NCBI RefSeq assembly: GCF_022539665.2
Contig: NC_081335.1
Span: 6,758,001 to 6,822,000 of the forward strand
Length of the DNA: 64,000 nucleotides
DNA from: Daphnia carinata
Taxonomy: Eukaryota; Arthropoda; Branchiopoda; Diplostraca; Daphniidae
Direction of reading: 5' to 3'
Shown: positions 12,254 to 21,480 of the stretch, one piece after another
How positions within the stretch are numbered: the stretch's first letter is position 1
How the letters are laid out: each line of letters starts with the position of its first letter
Translations under genes and position numbers: made by a program
Notes under the pieces: model-generated
The model's input: only the letters and a program-made list of their open reading frames with translations
What the model was told of the DNA's origin: nothing
Databases searched by the model: none

Positions 12254-13215
12254 TATTGGATTAATGGCAAGCTACTACGTCTTTCACTTCAAATACAGCA
12301 ACAAGGTTCAAAACGCATTGTTGTTTCTTCAGTGTTACGTTTTAAGAGTAAAGGACGAAGCAACTGATACTTGTCCATCTGTCCATTCCTTTTCCGCACT
12401 GGTGGATAAAATGAAGACTTCTTCATTGTGTTTGTAATTGCAGTGCGTTACAGATCTATACTTTTGTGTTAATCTGAATATGTAAACTAAGATGCATTAA
12501 CAATAAACGTCATTTTCATTTGGATTTACTGCTATTATTTCAATTATTCATATAAATAACGAGTACACGAACGGGCCATTTGGTTTCATTTTTCGGTAAA
12601 TATGTCTTTTAACTTAGGTGTCATTTAAACCACTTTTCGGAGGACGTTTACCAATTTCAGGGAGCCTCCCCTAAATTTAGTTTTAGGTGAAATTTCCACC
12701 TATCTGGCAGAGTCCGACGAAATTCGGGGCCTTTTTTTAACAGTGAACGCAGTGCCTTTTCGCAGGGCAAGGCAAGTTGCTAACTGAAGGTGTCTAGCAA
12801 CACCTAGTGAAATGTTTTTGAAATTTCCACTTACACGGCTTATTCTTTTAAAAGTTTTATCATATCCCTCTTAGCGCATGCACCAGTATCCCATTGGCGA
12901 GCCAAATCTTCCAATCATTTCAGGGTAATGGATTAAGTGATGAAATTTGTTGATAGGGGCAAGCCCTGGGAAAAGCTTCTAAATTTTTCAAAAAGATCAC
13001 TTATATGAGCTCCATGCATGACGGTATCTTCCACCGCTACGAGTGGGAAAAAAATTATGTCCATTACTTGAGAAGCTGGTGAATAATTGCAAGATGTTTA
13101 TCATCTTCGTCTATGAGGTCATTAATTAGTAAAGGCAGATTAATAACTAAGAGCCAACTTTGAACAACCTTTTGCTTAATACCTATCGTACTAACCCATT
13201 GCAGCACACTTTCGT

Positions 13216-13897
13216 TCAAATTGGGGGTCGGTCTGCTTCTCGATCATATGGACCATAATCGAATCTCCATAGTCCCCCGTTTAGGAAGGCTTCTTTACGA
13301 AGAACAAGAGTTATTAGAAATGGTGCTAAACCTTCAAATAGAGTAAAAGAGCGAATTGGGACAGCGTTTGGGCTAACAGCCTTTCTTATGGGGAATGTGT
13401 GTAAAGCCGATCTGCTAATTTCGGACAAAAACCCTAATTCATTGGACATTTCTGCTAATTCTGGACAGTCTTATTTTTCAAAACTAATTTATTCATTCGA
13501 TTCAGTTTTAATTCTGAATCGAATAGCTTAAGACACCGAAGGGGGTGCAACAAAAAAATAGCGAAATTTATGTTTTCAATAACCAAAACAATGAGCTGTC
13601 AAAACGAGACATCCTTTTTTTCAGGCCTGGTAACTTGAGATCGAAATTCACCCCAAAAACATAAAATATTGATTTTTAATTTGTATTAAACACTTCGCTC
13701 TTTAAGTGGCCAATAGGCCATAGATTCACGGTAAAAATTCGAAAAAATAAATGTGATTAGAACTTTCGAGAAAAAAGCATTGAACTTCCCGTAAACACGC
13801 CGTAATGTCCGAAATTTTAAAACCGAAAAAGAAATGTTTTCAACTTGCCCTATCCTACCCAATATCGCCGTAATAATGTTCGTTGACTGTTTCTTAA
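13216..13897. other. No recognised feature
   Basis: This is the stretch between the transposase-like relic and the Gypsy 5' LTR. GCTAATTTCGGACA (about 13,410) and TAATGTCCGAAATT (about 13,803) are inverted with respect to each other and could be worn TIRs of a small element. The match is too short to call. No coding frame is recognised. Confidence 0.3.
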
Positions 13898-14458
13898 TGT
13901 AACGAAGTCATAAAATACAATTTTTATTGAATTATATTGTGTTTTGATTGTTTGTTTTATTAATATGATTATATATTATATCCGTTGTCTTTATTTCTTA
14001 TAGATATCATAATTCAAGTGTTGTTGCCCTTTCGTTGAATTCTATTTTTATATTGTACCTTGTGCTCTACTTATTTCCGATTGGCTACAAGTGCTGTCTA
14101 TTTCTTCAAATATAGTGAGTTCAATTTTGTTACTCATTCAATAATTATTGTGAGTGCTTTCATCGCTTCTTGTGTGCCTGACAAGCTCCGTCTGTCTTAT
14201 CTTTTCTCTTTCAACGTTTGACATCTTTATTCCATCTTCGCCACGGCGGTGACGGTAAGACTAGACTCACCTGACTCCATTTTGTATTTCCGTTTCCCAT
14301 TTATATTCTATATCTGTGTAATTCATTTATTATCTTCGGCCTATTAGAATAAAATATATTCGGCATTGTGGTAACGCCTTCCCGAGTTCATTTTCTTATT
14401 ACAACTTGTCTTTAAATAACGTAAAGACGTTCTTTTATTACTAAAAGAATGCTTTACA
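13898..14458 (+). repeat. Gypsy 5' LTR, 561 bp, promoter segment deleted
   Basis: This copy matches the 3' LTR closely but lacks 218 bp. The junction is at 14,084/14,085, corresponding to 18,513-18,730 in the 3' copy. The missing part holds the TATA box and the presumed start region. It ends TTTACA directly before the primer site. Confidence 0.92.
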
Positions 14459-14461
14459 TAA

Positions 14462-14475
14462 TGGTGGCAGCGATC
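14462..14475 (+). other. Gypsy primer-binding site
   Basis: TGGTGGCAGCG begins three bases after the 5' LTR. It is complementary to the 3' end of a tRNA finishing CGCTGCCACCA, which fits tRNA-Leu(AAG) from memory. Position and sequence both fit the normal site for minus-strand priming. Confidence 0.7.
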
Positions 14476-14604
14476 TATCGAACTCACCCACAATGACGGA
14501 TTATATTTTTTGCTAGTAGGCCTATACTTTCTCGCTCACCTGTATCCGCTACTAAAAGTCCTATTGAGCCAGTTATACCGGAATTAAGGGAACTTACACA
14601 AATA

Positions 14605-15172
14605 TTAATGGTCAGAAAGAAATAGTCAAGAATGCTGTGCTAAAATTAGTCAGGGGTATAAGCACGCAGAGAATCCAAAATTCGGAAAAGGATGAAATTA
14701 AAGAAATCTGCACGAGCCTACGCAGGCTGTAACACAGCTCCAAATGGATAAGAGGGATTATGTTTCTTCGACGGGTGCCCCGTATGGGAAACAAGTTTCA
14801 TTTCAAACGGATAGCATTAGTCGAGAGAGAAATTGGAGACCTCCCCCTCATCACCCCAATACTAACAGCAATTCTTACCAACATGCTAGATTTCCGAATA
14901 GACCTACGCCATTCTCGCACTTTTTCTTTAGACCAGCTAACGATGTTAATTACAGATTAGATCAGCCCATAGTAGTTAGCAATTTTTGTAGAAATCATGG
15001 ACACAGTCAATCCAATTGTCATCAATTTCAGCGTCAGACCTTGGAACAATACCAGCCTCCAATCTATTATGCTTGTCGTGAATTCGAACATAAATGTAAT
15101 ACTTGTACTGAGTTCAAAAACTCCCATAGACCTAATATTCCAGGTCCCTTTCAGCATCATGGAAACCAATAA
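14605..15172 (+). pseudogene. Gypsy gag remnant
   Basis: The clearest frame is 14,744-15,172. It is Pro/Asn/His/Gln-rich with CRNHGHSQSNCHQF and ACREFEHKCNTC segments that look like worn nucleic-acid-binding Cys/His motifs (spacing irregular). Upstream capsid coding is fragmentary. The frame ends in a stop before the protease frame, and the whole gag is much shorter than usual for Gypsy (about 400-450 codons). Confidence 0.6.
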
Positions 15173-15368
15173 TTATCAATTGTAACTTCGGGTCAGTTGA
15201 TAGGCAGCCTCACATTAAATCCCGACAAGTCGCAAAATTAACCACTATAACGAATGAATCGACCCCAATAATTCCATTAAAGGTTCCTCAGATCCCGTTA
15301 CAGATACAGACGCGTCTAAAAATATTATTCATGAGAGATTATTCAAGAAGTTACCCCCGAGAGGTCAA

Positions 15369-15677
15369 GTGATCTGCAGTCAGCTTGATTTCGATTTGTA
15401 TGAAGTAGGGGAGAAGAAATTACATACGCTGGGAAGATTTATTTTACCCGTTCGATACGGAGAGTCAGTTTTTAAGCGAGAATTTATCGTTACTAATGGT
15501 GTTTCTGTGGACTGTATCCTTGGATGGGATGCAATCCAGAAACACGGATTTCGGCTTGATGGAGAAGCCAGAAGTATTTACCTAACAAGGGATGAGCAGG
15601 AATCAGCCATCTCTGAGGTACCGGACATGGCAGTTATACGGTCAAAAAGACGACGCTATTTCGTCAGACGTCGATAG
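15369..15677 (+). pseudogene. Gypsy aspartic protease remnant
   Basis: This frame has the later part of a retroviral-type protease: a GRFILPVRYG strand followed by FIVTNGVSVDCILGWDAI, which corresponds to the conserved ILG motif region. The N-terminal part with the catalytic Asp motif is not in the open frame, and the frame shifts near 15,677. In a working element it would cleave the Gag-Pol polyprotein. Confidence 0.7.
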
Positions 15678-15689
15678 TAATTGCAGCGC

Positions 15690-16360
15690 GGATGAAAGGT
15701 TCATTTCCGTATGTCCCCCTAATACAGCGTTTATATTTAACCCAGCAAAAGATTTACCAGCAGGCGTTTATATTGAAGAATTTATTGGAAATGTATCGGG
15801 AGATGGAACTTATAAAATTATGGTCGAAAATCATTCATTACATCAAATCTAAATTCCTAGAAGCACTACATTAGGCGCAATTAAAATTATTGATAACGTT
15901 ATCGAAAAAATTTCTCTAGCGAAATTGGAAGATAGCCTTAAAACAGAAGCTGAGCCAGTTTTAATTTCAGAAGTTGACTCTGAATTTCAAGCACCGCTCT
16001 CAAAATTAGTAAATAACTTTCACGACTTGTTAGCATCAAAAGATTCAGAATTAGGGAGAATTAATCTTATAGAACATACAATTAATGCACAAGAACGAGG
16101 CCCTATTCGACAACGCCCTTATTAAGATACAAGCAATCAAAGAAAATTTTGGAGTATAAAGTACAGATCTTAGTACGAAACCTTTTATATGGGGAGCCGA
16201 AGAACAAATGGCTCTTGAGAAATTGCGCACTTCTCTAGTGACACCACCAGTTTTTCGTGTATCCCAATTTTATTAAATTATGAATTCAAGTATAAGCCGG
16301 GGCGTATTCATCAAAATGCAGATTGGTTATCACGATTAAAAATAACTAATATTCATAAAG
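15690..16360 (+). pseudogene. Gypsy reverse transcriptase / RNase H remnants with internal deletions
   Basis: The frame at 15,925-16,125 matches the segment just before the reverse transcriptase fingers (IEHTINAQERGPIRQRPY). About 80 bases later comes a piece typical of the reverse transcriptase-RNase H connection (FIWGAEEQMALEKLR, about 16,185-16,235). After another break comes the RNase H end (YKPGRIHQNADWLSRL, about 16,288-16,340). The polymerase core with its Asp-Asp motif and the whole integrase are absent, so several deletions have removed roughly 2 kb or more. Confidence 0.75.
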
Positions 16361-16383
16361 GGAAGAAAAAAGTACATTCATCT

Positions 16384-16384
<1 letters not shown>

Positions 16385-16417
<33 letters not shown>
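16385..16417 (+). repeat. Poly(A) run
   Basis: A run of about 33 A residues directly follows the RNase H relic in the Gypsy element. It may mark a deletion or template-switch junction or be a slippage product. Its length is unreliable in assemblies. Confidence 0.85.
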
Positions 16418-17600
16418 AGTCAGAGCACGAACTCTGTATAACCGTTAATCTATTAACCAATTTTAACCAAGCTAAGCCAGATTTTACAATTACTAACCGT
16501 CTATACTCGCTATTAGCATATAACTTTTTGAAGTTCGATACAACACGTTCGACTTCATGCTTATCCCGTAAATCGAAAAAAAAACGAGCCTTGAAAAGAA
16601 TAATTATCTCGATAAATAGACAAAAAGATAAACTGAACCATTTATACATGAGTATATTCATGAAAAAAAAATATTCATAAACAATATATGGGTGCTCTTG
16701 GAAACGAGTTCAATTGAAAAAAAAACGAACAGTACGTTTTTCTTATGTGCCGTATGCTTTCTTATGATACTTTTCTGGCACCCTTCTTCATTCAATCATT
16801 ATTTTGTATTCAGTAGAACAATATTATATAATACTTGTTCTTTTCCCATTTTCTCTATAGTGTGTGTCTTTTATAAAATATCCCTCTCCCAGTGCTGTAA
16901 AATGAGTATTAGTATAATTTCGAAAAATAACAAGATATTAAAACCTAACAAATAGCATTTGAGATCCACCACAAACGAAAATTTTTTCCTAAATAATGAT
17001 GTAGAATTTCCTTGTTCTTTATTTCCACTGTGAATCTCTTTTCCTTCACACTCTCCAAAGTCGTAGCTCCAACTCTTTGCATTTTAGTTCCCAACTCTTG
17101 CACACACTAGTTTTCACTTTCCCTTTCGTTTCCACACTGCAGTGTATGACCTTGTGCGGCAAAACTTTTCCGCCGTAGAATTTTTAATTTTTTTTTCTTG
17201 TCCACCTCGCTAAACTATAAACTGTTTTAGCATTTTTCTCTTTTCGATAATTAAGATTATCTTATCCTCTTTCCAATGATACCACTTTCGATTAAAAATA
17301 ATTTTTCTTTATGCCCGAAAACACAGTTATAATGCGATACCCTTTTATTTTTCTATCTTTTGCCGCAGCGCAGCTACTGAAAAGCCGACGGGAAACCGTT
17401 GACCTTTCAGAGCCGTCAGAAAATTTTTACTTTTACTTTCTTTTCTCTTCTTTCTTTGCCTTTTACTTTATTTCAACTATATATATATAATCAAACATAT
17501 TTAAAAAAAAAAAAAAACCCAATGTCGATGTAGAATATTTTTGGCCACTGCTCTGTTAAAATTTTTCTTATGTATTTTTTTTAAATATTTCTGTCATATG
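16418..17600. other. Gypsy internal region without recognisable coding
   Basis: This lies between the pol relics and the env-like block, where integrase and the start of env would be expected. Only short frames are present and none matches an integrase motif. AT-rich with A and T runs. Confidence 0.5.
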
Positions 17601-17634
17601 TCGAAATGTCGCCATTACCAATTATTTTACTGCT

Positions 17635-18305
17635 ATGCTTTATTGGAATGAAACGCAAGCTTTTGAAGCGACCGTGTGCGATTGTACTCCCTTAAATGTG
17701 ACTTTTGAAACCGTCATAACATCTTGCGGACCGCAACCAAAAAATTTAAAAATTATACAATTAACCTGGACGATTGGGAACTCGTTAAATATTCGCCGTG
17801 TTATTGGACAAATGGATTTGTGAACTTCAATGACATTCCTTATGCGTTTCGCAATAACACTTGGAAGCCCGTGAACGCAAGTATCGTGTTACCGGTACAT
17901 TCTCTTGCACATTCTTTTCGGTATGAAGATGTGAAATTTTTCGACCATGAACATAGAAGTAACCCTGCGTACAGTGAAACCATTATGGATCATATGAGCA
18001 TAATGGCTGATATTGCTGCAGCTATGAACGAACATTCGCCGAGTGAATTTTCAACCAATAAACGACCCAGTGTCACCAACGTTGTGTTATCAGCATCCGG
18101 AGTGACCACTTATACCAGCTGGTGGGAAACTATAAAAAATTTTTTTTTTTTTTTTTTCTCATCGGTGTACTCTGCTTCCTGGGTCTTCTTTTTCTACGCA
18201 TCTGTTACGGTTGTGGATTTTTTGGACTTATCAGCAAGCTATGCTTTCGCCCAATTCAAGAACCGGAATCGGATTTCGCTTATGAAGTCTGATTACGGGA
18301 CGTAA
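17635..18305 (+). pseudogene. Gypsy env-like remnant
   Basis: Frames at 17,635-17,823 and 17,724-18,305 overlap, with a frameshift around 17,750. The readable part holds Cys and N-glycosylation-like sites (NNTW, NASIV), then a block ending in a hydrophobic FFFFSSVYSASWVFFFYASVT stretch consistent with a transmembrane segment, and a short polar tail. Position directly before the 3' LTR fits an envelope gene of arthropod env-bearing Gypsy elements. The 5' part is missing and a T run (18,140-18,157) may have altered the membrane segment. Confidence 0.65.
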
Positions 18306-18325
18306 TCTCGCACCGCCGGGAGTGA

Positions 18326-19104
18326 TGTAACGAAGTCATAAAATACAATTTTTATTGAATTATATTGTGTTTTGATTGTTTGTTTTATTAATATGATTAT
18401 ATATTATATCCGTTGTCTTTATTTCTTATAGATATCATAATTCAAGTGTTGTTGCCCTTTCGTTGAATTCTATTTTTATATTGTACCTTGTGCTCTACTT
18501 ATTTCCGATTGGATGAATCTGCATGAGTAGGAAGTCGCGCCATGCATTTCCGTGAATATGAAATGTTCCTGCGTACGACATCCGGAGCTCATTTGTCGGA
18601 AATGCTATGTTCCCTTAAGCCTGTAAAACGTATAAAAGGATGCCCTTTTTGTTCCCAAAAGTTAGTTCTATACTCCTACAGTTCTCTTCAGTCCTTCAGT
18701 TCTTTCCAGTTCCAGTTCTCATTCTTAGTGCTACAAGTGCTGTCTATTTCTTCAAATATAGTGAGTTCAATTTTGTTACTCATTCAATAATTATTGTGAG
18801 TGCTTTCATCGCTTCTTGTGTGCCTGACAAGCTCCGTCTGTCTTATCTTTTCTCTTTCAACGTTTGACATCTTTATTCCATCTTCGCCACGGCGGTGACG
18901 GTAAGACTAGACTCACCTGACTCCATTTTGTATTTCCGTTTCCCATTTATATTCTATATCTGTGTAATTCATTTATTATCTTCGGCCTATTAGAATAAAA
19001 TATATTCGGCATTGTGGTAACGCCTTCCCGAGTTCATTTTCTTATTACAACTTGTCTTTAAATAACGTAAAGACGTTCTTTTATTACTAAAAGAATGCTT
19101 TACA
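18326..19104 (+). repeat. Gypsy 3' LTR, 779 bp, full length
   Basis: The intact LTR copy retains the 218-bp segment (18,513-18,730) absent from the 5' LTR. It contains TATAAAAGG at 18,631-18,639, the likely core promoter. A GGGAGTGA purine tract directly before it (18,318-18,325) could be the plus-strand primer. TTAA (19,105-19,108) follows. Confidence 0.92.
18631..18639 (+). promoter_or_regulatory. TATA box of the Gypsy LTR
   Basis: TATAAAAGG lies in the middle of the full-length LTR, about where a U3/R boundary would be. It is the only such box seen in the LTR and is missing from the 5' copy. Confidence 0.65.
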
Positions 19105-19108
19105 TTAA

Positions 19109-19197
19109 CAATGCGATTAAATTTGTTATTAATGTAGACATATAATATTCATCTAATTGGTGGCTGATTTTACTCTATTTTTCCATAAGCTCCCATG
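19109..19197. repeat. Satellite monomer, left part (split by the hAT element)
   Basis: The AATATTCATCTAATTGGTG and CATAAGCTCCCATG segments are those of the satellite monomers at 22.2-24.7 kb. The monomer resumes at 22,192 on the far side of the hAT insertion. Confidence 0.75.
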
Positions 19198-19319
19198 CAG
19201 TGATCGGACGAATCAATTTGAAATCGGATTGGAATCAATTCCGAATAGAATAATGCTTAAAAAATTCTAAGAATAGAAAATCAGAATAATTCAAAATTTT
19301 TGGTTCAGAATAAGAATCA

Positions 19320-19390
19320 AGAATAAGAATCAATGAATCCGAACTAGAATCAAAAATCAAAATCAAAAATCAAAATCAAAAATCAAAATT
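19320..19390. repeat. AATCAAAA simple repeat
   Basis: AATCAAAAATCAAAATC-type repeats stand near the left end of the hAT element. Related AATCAAAATTGATT words stand at its right end, so these may be expanded subterminal repeats. Confidence 0.7.
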
Positions 19391-19465
19391 CCGAGTTGTT
19401 TGTATAAACTGTTCAAGTGTATTACAAGTTAACATGACAGAAATTAACACGGAAGCTTTATTTTA

Positions 19466-21480
19466 TTAACTTGTATTAACTTTTAGTAATAGCAATGTTT
19501 CAAAAATATTATCAGCCAGACGATTACGACGTGCGGTCAGCACAAGTGGACCTGCACTAAAGAGCCTCTCGACTGAAGCACTTGACGGTAGGGCTGTGTT
19601 GTATTCCAAGAACAATTTTTTTACTCTTGGATATTTGTCAAGCATAGCCAAACTAGTATCATTATCAATGAAAAACAGCTCAAGTTCGTCTAGGGTGGCG
19701 GTGTTTTTTGAAGCGAAATGCAAAGGGTCTTTACTAGACGACGACATTTCATTTTTTATTTCGTTTTCTTGAACCAATGCAATTTTGCTAGCTATTAGCT
19801 TCCTGTTAAATCTCACCTCCATTTCATCTGCTATCCAGTTTAGCTTAAATTTCGGATGAACGCATGTTGCAACCACGAATTTTTCATCTGTAAAGTAAGC
19901 GCCAAATCTATTTCTTCAAAAAAATTATGTTACGCCAAGAACTTTTAATTTTTATGAATTTGTAGGTGACCTATTCTCGATATTGGTGAGCATCCCGCGG
20001 CGGATGAAAGACCCAAATCCGTTTGGTTGAATTTTAGGGCTTGAAATCCCCTGAAGTTCCTTCTTTATTTTGAAAATGCAGGGCAGAACGCAACCAAGGA
20101 AGCTGTCTTTCTCCCCTTGTAATACGTCAAGGTAAAGTGCAATTGGTTGCATGACGATAAGAAACTCTTGTAGTATTGTTCGGTCCTTGTCATCCAGGAC
20201 CTCCAATTGCAGGTTAGACATTGTCTCGTCTAATTAATTTTCGTGTTTGCTCCACTATCAGTGACGATAACTTTTACTTTGTTTACTATTTTATAGTTCT
20301 TCATTACCTCTTGAATCATTTTAGCAATGGCATCAAATGTTTGTCTCCCTGAAAATGAACAAATTGCAATAAATTAATTGATTGTTTTTTTTAATTAAGT
20401 ACTGTTATAGTAAAATGAGATCCTCACCTTTGAATCTCTTACATGCCAGCGCAGCTGATCTCCGCTGTAGAGGTGTAGTTGATTCGTCAATCCAATGGCA
20501 AGTTATTCCCATGAAACTGCGTTTAAGAGTGCTCCACATGTCAACTGCTAGACAAACGTACTTCACTGAAGCTATGGTGTTCACAAATTTACTACTGTGG
20601 GACTCCCGCTCAATCTCGATGAGTTTTTTCAACTTTTTCCCACACATGACATCAGCACGGGGATTCAAACCCTTTACCATTGCTTGAAATGATATTGACT
20701 CCACGGTTTGCAGTGGCCTGGCCTCGTTAATGATGTAGTCCAAAATAAGCTTGTCAACAACTTTCTGCTCCTGTCGAGAAATCGGTTGAACTGCAGGGAA
20801 ATTCAGTTTTGCTTGTTGAAGTTTTAAGCGTTTTTCCTTGATAGCCTCATTGCTAGAAGTTGGTTTAGATGCTCTTCTCCTTACTTCTTGGGCTTGCTTT
20901 AACTTCGTTATATAATCTTCATATAAATCTGGATGTGTCTGTAAAGAAATATTGGGAAATGTTTCTTAAAATGTTGCGGAGATCAAACATTTAAGTAAAA
21001 AAGTTAAGTAGAACTCACCTTCAGGTGCCTTTGCCAATTACTTGTTGAGAATGGACAGCCGGAATACTTTTTCCTGCATTTTATACATATTCCCTGGATA
21101 TTTTCGTCTTCTCTGATTTCCCACCTTTTCTTTCTCTTAAAAATTTCTGCAAATTCAAAATACTTCAGAACAAGCTGCTCATACCAAGGACTTCTCTGCT
21201 TCTTGGTCTTGAAACTGCCTGGCAAGTTCTCTTGGAAAGCAATAGCAGTTTCCTCTTCTTGTTCTTCAATTAATAAATTACAATCATTGGGCTCATCCTC
21301 TGAATGAAGATTATAGCTCTCTTCTGTAACTTCAATAATGTTTTCACTACTATCTTCTATTGCGATATCTGCATTCATTTTGGTGAATTCCATTAGTCGT
21401 GTGAAAGGGTAGATCCTGAAAATTAACAATGATGAATGACTGTACCTAAATAAGAAAGCGAACAAACAAAAACACTTCAC
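19466..21480 (-). pseudogene. hAT transposase, broken
   Basis: In a working element this enzyme excises and reinserts hAT DNA. An N-terminal exon (21,480-21,017) has an acidic stretch and a BED-type zinc finger (CIKC, then HLK at the donor). An exon at 20,938-20,433 after a TTTACAG acceptor holds the first catalytic region (VCLAVDMWST). A third exon from about 20,352 has KVIVTDSGAN and then runs into a stop and frameshift near 20,235. A frame at 20,221-19,952 follows, and 19,876-19,466 carries the C-terminal dimerisation domain (LPSSASVERLFS). At least two frame breaks and a shortened centre make it inactive. Introns are about 65-80 bp. Confidence 0.85.

Larger units (their letters stand above)
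10055..12437 (+). pseudogene. Element-borne multi-exon gene with a SAMD3-tail-like C-terminus (copy in element A)
   Basis: Plus-strand exons can be followed by GT-AG borders. An exon up to about 10,361 has ITQKLIAKSETARNSVRDRD motifs. Short exons lie at about 10,436-10,493 and 10,564-10,614, both ending in a Thr/Pro-rich TPxxxxH segment. Further exons run at about 10,799-11,009, 11,090-11,263 and 11,472 onward, the last ending at 12,437. The C-terminal exon (FILYIGSTIHLILE, FHTTADAV, ASYYVFHFKYSNK) resembles the tail of SAMD3-like proteins. Copy A is broken: a small sequence change near 10,905 shifts frame relative to copy B, and the MITE at 11,608-12,253 splits the last exon. The start codon is not determined. 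Confidence 0.6.
9710..12745 (+). mobile_element. CACTG-type DNA element A (contains a MITE)
   Basis: The element starts CACTGTTAAAAA and ends TTTTTTTAACAGTG, with AA on both sides as a 2-bp TSD. The TSD is confirmed because removing the element restores the reading frame of the disrupted host gene. A near-identical copy in opposite orientation lies at 57,126-59,529 (element B), and a 3' remnant at 2,540-3,204. Without the inserted MITE (11,608-12,253) it is about 2.39 kb, matching B at 2,404 bp. Termini and short TSD suggest the CMC (CACTA/Mirage/Chapaev) group. It carries one multi-exon accessory gene and no visible transposase. Confidence 0.85.
9310..13210 (-). pseudogene. Transposase-like gene fragment, decayed and split by CACTG element A
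   Basis: Minus-strand coding runs from about 13,210 to 12,746 and continues from 9,709 to about 9,310. The first part has LLINDLIDEDDKHL, HGAHISDLFEKF, IHYPEMIGRFG and GYWCMR-GYDKTFK motifs, typical of the C-terminal half of CACTA/tnp2-like transposase-related proteins in invertebrates (HYP followed by W-MR-E-H). The second part has GGWRYWPGSILLI and ETLFDDHFYSYCV motifs, a C-terminal accessory domain of that group. Removing element A with one AA duplication joins the two parts in frame at a Gly-Thr-Ala-Phe-Glu-Asp segment. Stops and frameshifts occur in both parts. Family assignment is by motif memory only. Confidence 0.55.
13898..19104 (+). mobile_element. Gypsy-type LTR retrotransposon with env remnant, defective
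   Basis: Two LTRs (13,898-14,458 and 18,326-19,104) start TGTAACGAAG and end TTTACA, with TTAA on both outer sides as a 4-bp TSD. The order inside is primer site, gag remnant, aspartic protease, truncated reverse transcriptase and RNase H relics, and an env-like block before the 3' LTR. The pol region is far too short (about 1 kb), with reverse transcriptase core and integrase missing. The element cannot be autonomous. Envelope-bearing Gypsy elements of arthropods have this layout. Confidence 0.9.
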
